This document shows positions 59,921 through 64,000 of a stretch of DNA of 64,000 nt, in pieces. Every line of letters starts with the position of its first letter. The stretch's first letter is position 1. Source of the DNA: Streptomyces sp. NBC_00620 (GTDB lineage Bacteria; Actinomycetota; Actinomycetes; Streptomycetales; Streptomycetaceae); assembly GCF_026341825.1 (NCBI RefSeq), contig NZ_JAPENY010000001.1:1240001-1304000 (forward strand). The letters run 5' to 3'. Under the pieces are notes generated by a model, which ran no database searches, had not been told where the DNA came from, and saw only the letters and a list, made by a program, of their open reading frames with translations. Made by a program: the position numbers and the translations under genes.

Positions 59921-60958
59921 TGACCGCCGCTGCACCAGCAGCTTGTACAGCGTGTGCTGAATCTGCTCCCGCACCTGATCCGTCAGGTTGAACATCAGCA
60001 TCGGATCCTCCGCCGCCTCCGGCGGATAGCCGTCCGTCCGGATCGGCTCGCCGAACTGGATCGTCCACTTCGTGGGGAGCGGGACCGCGCCGAGCGGGCC
60101 CAGCCACGGGAAGGTCGGAGTGATCGGGAAGTACGGAATGCCCAGGACACGCGCCAGGGTCTTCGCGTTGCCGATCATCGGGTAGATCTCCTCCGCGCCG
60201 ACGATCGAGCACGGGATGATCGGGGTGCCCTGCTTCAGGGCCGTGGAGACGAAGCCGCCGCGGCCGAAGCGCTGGAGCTTGTAGCGCTCACTGAAGGGCT
60301 TGCCGATGCCCTTGAAGCCCTCGGGCATCACACCGACCAGTTCGCCGCGTTCGAGCAGGCGCTCCGCGTCCTCGGCGCAGGCGAGGGTGTGACCGGCCTT
60401 GCGGGCCAGCTCGTTGACAACCGGCAGCATGAACACCAGGTCGGCCGCCAGGAGCCGGAGGTGCCGGCCCGCGGGATGGTTGTCGTGAACGGCGACCTGC
60501 ATCATCAGGCCGTCCAGCGGCAGCGTCCCGGAGTGGTTGGCGACGATCAGCGCCCCGCCCTCGGCAGGGATGTTCTCGATGCCCTTCACCTCTACGCGGA
60601 AGTAATTCTCGTAGAGCGGGCGCACCAGCGACATCAGTACCTGGTCGGTGAGTTCGGCGTCGTATCCGAAGTCGTCGACCTCGTAGTCGCCCGTGAGCCG
60701 CCGGCGCAGGAAGGCCAGGCCCCCGGCGATACGCCGTTCAAGACCGCCGCTCTCCTGCGGCTCCTGGGGCGGCTGTTCCTCACGCGTCACGGGAACATCA
60801 TCCCGCTGTACGGCCCGGCCGGGCAGGGGCTGGACCTCACGTACCACCACGGGATCGCCCGCGCGCCGGCTACCCGCGCTCCGGCGACGCGGCGGGCGCT
60901 GCACCGCACCCCCGCGCGACCGGTCGTCGTCGAACGGAATGACCTTGGCGTCCGCCAT
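59909..60958 (-). CDS. Lysophospholipid acyltransferase family protein (PlsC-like)
   Basis: 349 residues. After a polar N-terminus (AGSRRAGDPVVVREVQPLPG) the acyltransferase domain shows IVANHSGTLPLDGLMMQVA with the H-x4-D catalytic pair, then ELVGVMPEGFKGIGKPFSER as the glycerol-phosphate binding motif. GTPIIPCSIVGAEEIYPMIG and PYFPITPTFPWLGPLGAVPL follow. It probably acylates a phospholipid precursor at the membrane. It starts 14 bases after the epimerase gene ends, so the two form an operon. ATG before ADAKVIPFDDD. Confidence 0.92.
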   Translation of the reverse strand: MADAKVIPFDDDRSRGGAVQRPPRRRSAGSRRAGDPVVVREVQPLPGRAVQRDDVPVTREEQPPQEPQESGGLERRIAGGLAFLRRRLTGDYEVDDFGYDAELTDQVLMSLVRPLYENYFRVEVKGIENIPAEGGALIVANHSGTLPLDGLMMQVAVHDNHPAGRHLRLLAADLVFMLPVVNELARKAGHTLACAEDAERLLERGELVGVMPEGFKGIGKPFSERYKLQRFGRGGFVSTALKQGTPIIPCSIVGAEEIYPMIGNAKTLARVLGIPYFPITPTFPWLGPLGAVPLPTKWTIQFGEPIRTDGYPPEAAEDPMLMFNLTDQVREQIQHTLYKLLVQRRSVFF

Positions 60959-60972
60959 CGTTGATGCGCTCC

Positions 60973-62034
60973 TCAGTTGGCGCTCTGCGTCGGGGGGTGG
61001 CCGCCGCCCAGGAAGGGCAGCGCGGCGATCCGGTCGACGGCTCCCGCAACGGCCTCGGGGGGCAGAAGTCCAGGCCCCCGGCTGCGGGCGAAGTCCGCGA
61101 AGGTCTCCGCCGTCGTGTACTTCGGCTGGAATCCCAGCGTCTCGCGCATCTGCTTCGTCGCCACGACCCGGCCGTGTGTGAGCAGCCGCAGCTGCTCCGG
61201 CGAGAAGTCCGTCACGCCCAGGGTACGCACCGCCGTACCCACCCAGGTGAGCGCGGGCAGCAGCAGCGGCACCGTGGGACGCCCCAGGCGCCGCGAGCAC
61301 TGGGAGAGCAACAGGACGCCGTCGCCCGCGATGTTGAACGTGCCGCTGTTGAGCGTCCCGCGCTCCGGCTCGTGCGAGGCGATCCGCAGCACCTCGATCA
61401 CGTCGTCCTCGTGCACGAACTGCAGCCGGGGGTCGTAGCCGAAAACGGTCGGCAGCACCGGCAGCGAGAAGTACGAGGCGAGCGGCGAATCCGCGCTCGG
61501 CCCCAGGATGTTCGCGAACCGCAGCACACACACGGCGACGTCGGGCCGCCGGCGCGCGAACCCTCGTACGTACCCCTCGACCTCGACCGTGTCCTTCGCG
61601 AAGCCGCCGCTGGGCAGCGACTTGGGCGGGGTGTTCTCGGTGAAGACGGCCGGATCGCGCGGCGCGGACCCGTACACGTTCGTACTGGACTTCACGACGA
61701 GCCGCTTGACCGTCGGGGACTTCTGGCAGGCGCCCAGGAGCTGCATGGTGCCGATGACGTTGGTCTCCTTGACCGTCGTCCGGCTGCCGCTGCCCAGCGC
61801 GGTGCCCGTCACATCCATGTGCACGACCGTGTCGGCGTTCGTCTCGGCGAGCACACGCGCGATGGTCGGGTGCCGGATGTCGGCCTGGATGAAGTCGGCA
61901 CCGCCGAGATGGTGCTCGGGCGGAACCGCGTCCACGGCGATCACCCGGTCCACCTGTGGGTCACGCTGGATCCGCCGTACGAACCGGCCGCCCAGCCGAC
62001 GGGCCACCCCGGTCACGAGCACGACCTTCCCCAA
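60973..62034 (-). CDS. NAD-dependent epimerase/dehydratase (extended SDR)
   Basis: 353 residues from a TTG (LGKVVLVTGVARRLGG) with AAGGAAGG upstream; no ATG or GTG fits as well. The Rossmann motif is VTGVARRLGGRFVRR (TGxxxxxG), with VVHMDVTGTALGSG and VKSSTNVYGSAPRDPAVF placing the Ser. The usual YxxxK reads FAKDTVEVEGYV, so Tyr is not in its usual place. FANILGPSADSPLASYF and FNIAGDGVLLLSQ are also typical of the sugar-epimerase-like group. It is transcribed with the acyltransferase gene; a role in an envelope lipid or sugar pathway is inferred. Confidence 0.9.
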   Translation of the reverse strand: MGKVVLVTGVARRLGGRFVRRIQRDPQVDRVIAVDAVPPEHHLGGADFIQADIRHPTIARVLAETNADTVVHMDVTGTALGSGSRTTVKETNVIGTMQLLGACQKSPTVKRLVVKSSTNVYGSAPRDPAVFTENTPPKSLPSGGFAKDTVEVEGYVRGFARRRPDVAVCVLRFANILGPSADSPLASYFSLPVLPTVFGYDPRLQFVHEDDVIEVLRIASHEPERGTLNSGTFNIAGDGVLLLSQCSRRLGRPTVPLLLPALTWVGTAVRTLGVTDFSPEQLRLLTHGRVVATKQMRETLGFQPKYTTAETFADFARSRGPGLLPPEAVAGAVDRIAALPFLGGGHPPTQSAN

Positions 62035-62290
62035 GATCAGCGCCTTCCTTCCAGACCTGCAACGTAGCTCTGCTCGTACCCTGCCGTGTTCCCCGTGTGC
62101 CGCCAACCTAGCGGGTTGATGTTGCGCTGTGATGACCGCCCGATGCACGAAGTGACGACAGCCACAGACGTACGACCAGACCAAGCCATTCGGCGCACAG
62201 ACATACGCTCAGCGATGAAAAGGCTTTCTGTCGCCGGCGACGGGCCGAATTCGGCCCGGAAATGGCAAAGCCTTTCGTGGCCGGATACGC

Positions 62291-62324
62291 CTGTGGCCCC
62301 CCACCAGTCGGTGGAGGGCCACAG
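62291..62324 (-). terminator. Hairpin after the small basic protein gene
   Basis: 15-bp arms with one mismatch (CTGTGGCCCCCCACC and its partner) around AGTC, 22 bases after the stop. The rest of the 312-base gap to the epimerase gene holds no gene. Confidence 0.85.
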
Positions 62325-62346
62325 TACGCGCTTCTAGCGGCGCCGC

Positions 62347-62445
62347 TTACTTCTTGTTGCGACGCTGAACGCGAGTGCGCTTGAGCAGCTTGCGGTGCTT
62401 CTTCTTCGCCATCCGCTTGCGCCGCTTCTTGATAACAGAGCCCAC
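62347..62445 (-). CDS. Small highly basic AURKAIP1/COX24-domain protein
   Basis: 32 residues, start GTG, GAGGGTAG upstream: [19 protein letters not shown], then [13 protein letters not shown]. More than half the residues are Lys or Arg. The [20 protein letters not shown] pattern is the AURKAIP1/COX24 signature, a tiny ribosome-associated protein (bS22-like) seen in actinobacterial 30S subunits. It is followed by its own terminator. Confidence 0.93.
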   Translation of the reverse strand: MGSVIKKRRKRMAKKKHRKLLKRTRVQRRNKK

Positions 62446-62552
62446 GACTACCCTCGCTCACTTCTCTTTACTCGCTGCTGGGCTGCATGGGCCCACACGA
62501 CTATGAGGGGCCAGCCTACCCGTCCGAGCGCTGAGGTCGTAATCGAGGGGAT

Positions 62553-62600
62553 CCGGGAGATCTCCAGGCGATCCCCGAGTGATCCCTAAGGATCTCCCGG
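62553..62600 (-). terminator. Hairpin after the excisionase-type regulator gene
   Basis: CCGGGAGATC and GATCTCCCGG, perfect 10-bp arms 28 bases apart; the first arm reached lies 29 bases after the stop codon. Confidence 0.6.
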
Positions 62601-62628
62601 AGCCCCCGGACGGTCTCCCGGACCGCCG

Positions 62629-62841
62629 TCAGGCTGTCTCCACCCCCACATAGCTCTCGCGGAGGTACTCGTGAACCGCTTGCTCCGGCACCCGGAAGGA
62701 CCTCCCCACCCGGATCGCCGGCAGATGACCGCTGTGCACCAAGCGGTACACGGTCATCTTCGACACTCGCATCACCGAGGCGACTTCCGCCACGGTCAGG
62801 AACTGAACCTCGTTCAGAGGCCTCTCGCCAGCTGCAGCCAT
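62629..62841 (-). CDS. Excisionase-family helix-turn-helix protein (BldC-like size)
   Basis: 70 residues: FLTVAEVASVMRVSKMTVYR (the MerR/excisionase-type HTH), LVHSGHLPAIRVGRSFRVPE (wing) and a short C-terminal helix. It is a single-domain DNA-binding protein of the type that includes BldC. The ATG before AAAGERPLNE is preferred; an upstream ATG in the frame adds 11 less typical residues. It lies beside the bldN region in conserved Streptomyces order and is a chromosomal regulator, not a mobile-element excisionase, since no integrase is nearby. Confidence 0.88.
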   Translation of the reverse strand: MAAAGERPLNEVQFLTVAEVASVMRVSKMTVYRLVHSGHLPAIRVGRSFRVPEQAVHEYLRESYVGVETA

Positions 62842-62970
62842 GACACACCTGAACCTTCCGCACTCGACGGTCACCGGCTTCCCCTTCCGGTGACACTTCG
62901 TCGTTGCGTGCTCACTCCCCAGAGTAGAGGCGGGTGATGCGAGTGGGGAAGAGGAGCTGTCATCGGCCGC

Positions 62971-63786
62971 CTACTGTGACAGACACGCTCGATTGAGTAC
63001 ATAGCGAGTAAGCGGTCGGTAGTAATCAGACCGCACAGCGTCATCAAGCGGAACGACGACGGACACCCGCCCCTCTGCCTCCCCGACGAAGAGCGCAGGA
63101 TCGTCCGTATCCGCCAGCCCCATCGCCTCGAACCCCAGCTGACCTGCCCCGCAGACCCATCCGTGGTCTCCGATCACCAGCTCCGGGAGCAGCCCACCGG
63201 CCTCCGCCGCGGCGGCCAGAACGGTGCGAACCGGGAGGGGTGAGTGGGAGTGTGCGCCGGTCGCACTACCGGGGGCTCGCGCGCCGGGTTCGCGCACCAG
63301 CGCGACACCTTGTACGTAGTCAAGGTTGTACGTGCGTAGACCGAACCGGGTCGTTATGTCGACAGAGCTACCCTGCGCGGGGGTGAGGACGGCACACCCC
63401 GCCGCCGACAGCGCGTCCGCCAGAGCGGCGTAGAAACTGATCAGCCGATGCGGGTGCCCGGTGCCGAGAAGCACCGGTTCGCGGTTGCGGGCCGCCTCTC
63501 CGAGCCGCGCCGCGAAGGCGTCGAGGGCCGCCAGGGTCCGCTCGGGATCGATCACATCATGCCCCGAAGTGTGCGCCGGGTCGGCAGAAACCCCGCACTT
63601 GTCCGCCATCAACTCGATCAAGTCCCGCTGCCGCCAGCTCCATTCGGGATCAAGCCCGAGCAGCACGCGAGGATCACGAGCAGCGAAGAGCCGATAACTC
63701 CGCAGACTCTCCTCACGCGAGGTGGCCACAGGCCCGGCCAACCGGGCAGCCAACAGGTGTGCACGCAACGCTCCGGTGCTCAACAC
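62971..63786 (-). CDS. Conserved actinobacterial phosphatase-like protein
   Basis: 271 residues. Segments such as SREESLRSYRLFAARDPRVL, LGLDPEWSWRQRDLIELMAD, VLLGTGHPHRLISFYAALAD and LVIGDHGWVCGAGQLGFEAM are typical of a family annotated as putative phosphatases in Streptomyces. GTGHPH and GDHGWVCGAG could hold metal-binding His and Asp, but no standard phosphatase motif (HAD, PHP, PTP) is complete. No signal peptide. The annotation is by recall; the activity is unproven. Confidence 0.7.
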   Translation of the reverse strand: MLSTGALRAHLLAARLAGPVATSREESLRSYRLFAARDPRVLLGLDPEWSWRQRDLIELMADKCGVSADPAHTSGHDVIDPERTLAALDAFAARLGEAARNREPVLLGTGHPHRLISFYAALADALSAAGCAVLTPAQGSSVDITTRFGLRTYNLDYVQGVALVREPGARAPGSATGAHSHSPLPVRTVLAAAAEAGGLLPELVIGDHGWVCGAGQLGFEAMGLADTDDPALFVGEAEGRVSVVVPLDDAVRSDYYRPLTRYVLNRACLSQ

Positions 63787-63884
63787 ACCAGCGATGCTGA
63801 CGCATTTGCCGGGGCTTCACCCCGAAAATCCCGAAAAGGCCGCACAGTTGGCGTAATGGGTGCCATGGGGCTCCGCCCGGCGAC

Positions 63885-64000
63885 AGAGGTTCTGAGCCCG
63901 CCCGGCGTCTGGGGACGGGATGGTGTCCCGGGCCGGGGAAGGTCCTTTCAGCCCGTCCGGCGTTTGAGGACGAGGCGCTGCCATCCCCATCCCCCACCCA
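63885..64000 (-). repeat. Dispersed intergenic repeat, copy 5 (runs off the edge)
   Basis: A degenerate core, then CAGCCCGTCCGGCGTTTGAG followed by the GCTGCCATCCCCATCCCCCA unit, as in copy 4; it continues beyond the last base. No gene is seen between 63787 and the edge. Confidence 0.8.

Noticed and set aside
1..64000. CRISPR arrays, rRNA or tRNA genes
   Set aside because: No regularly spaced repeats and no recognisable cloverleaf or rRNA sequence were seen on either strand.

Overview
The window is high-GC actinobacterial chromosome, almost certainly Streptomyces. It carries the developmental sigma factor gene bldN next to its anti-sigma gene rsbN, a rex-hemA-hemC-cobA/hemD operon, a class I lysS divergent from argS, many GTG starts, leaderless genes, DUF3558 and DUF4232 lipoproteins, and a dispersed intergenic repeat typical of the genus. 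The first gene runs in from the left edge, and a repeat copy runs off the right edge.

Region 1-6.4 kb is an accessory patch behind a partial sensor kinase. It holds an AbiEii-like nucleotidyltransferase toxin with a partner gene, a frameshifted TPR/XRE regulator relic, a short gene with three in-frame stops, and a CxxC protein. It then has a two-gene CBASS anti-phage operon (cGAS/DncV-like nucleotidyltransferase plus a Cap15-type 2TM/beta-barrel effector) and a convergent gene with an RNxxxH (HEPN-like) motif. The CBASS operon is preceded by a perfect match to the PafBC (RecA-independent) DNA-damage promoter, TTGTCAGTG-N8-TAnnnT. The same motif precedes two other genes in the window, an AraC regulator and a DUF4253 gene. 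This suggests a defence system wired to the host DNA-damage response.

Region 6.4-18 kb holds a transglutaminase-like gene and kdpE, then kdpC-kdpB-kdpA-kdpF and a 27-codon membrane ORF on the minus strand. No kdpD lies between kdpC and kdpE; a decayed kdpD-like 3' end sits 7.5 kb away, beside a WD40 gene. A cyclophilin gene and a large APC-type permease complete the block. Region 18-35 kb is mixed: a two-component system, an LLM monooxygenase/FMN reductase pair, an HxlR-oxidoreductase divergon with a clear palindromic operator, small enzymes, a phosphatase followed by a GNAT relic, a LAGLIDADG endonuclease convergent with rtcB, and two DUF3558 lipoproteins.

Region 35-64 kb is conserved core: DUF2637 membrane protein, lysS/argS, lipoproteins, a DUF574 methyltransferase, an HTH-TM-exodomain protein, an aminotransferase and hemB. 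It continues with a berberine-bridge-type oxidase, the tetrapyrrole operon with its Rex operator, a glutaredoxin-like gene, a HAD phosphatase, bldN/rsbN with a candidate sigma-BldN promoter, an acyltransferase/epimerase pair, a tiny basic ribosome-associated protein, an excisionase-type HTH regulator and a phosphatase-like protein. Two 112-113 nt long-hairpin elements with compensatory base changes lie at 26.6 and 47.9 kb.
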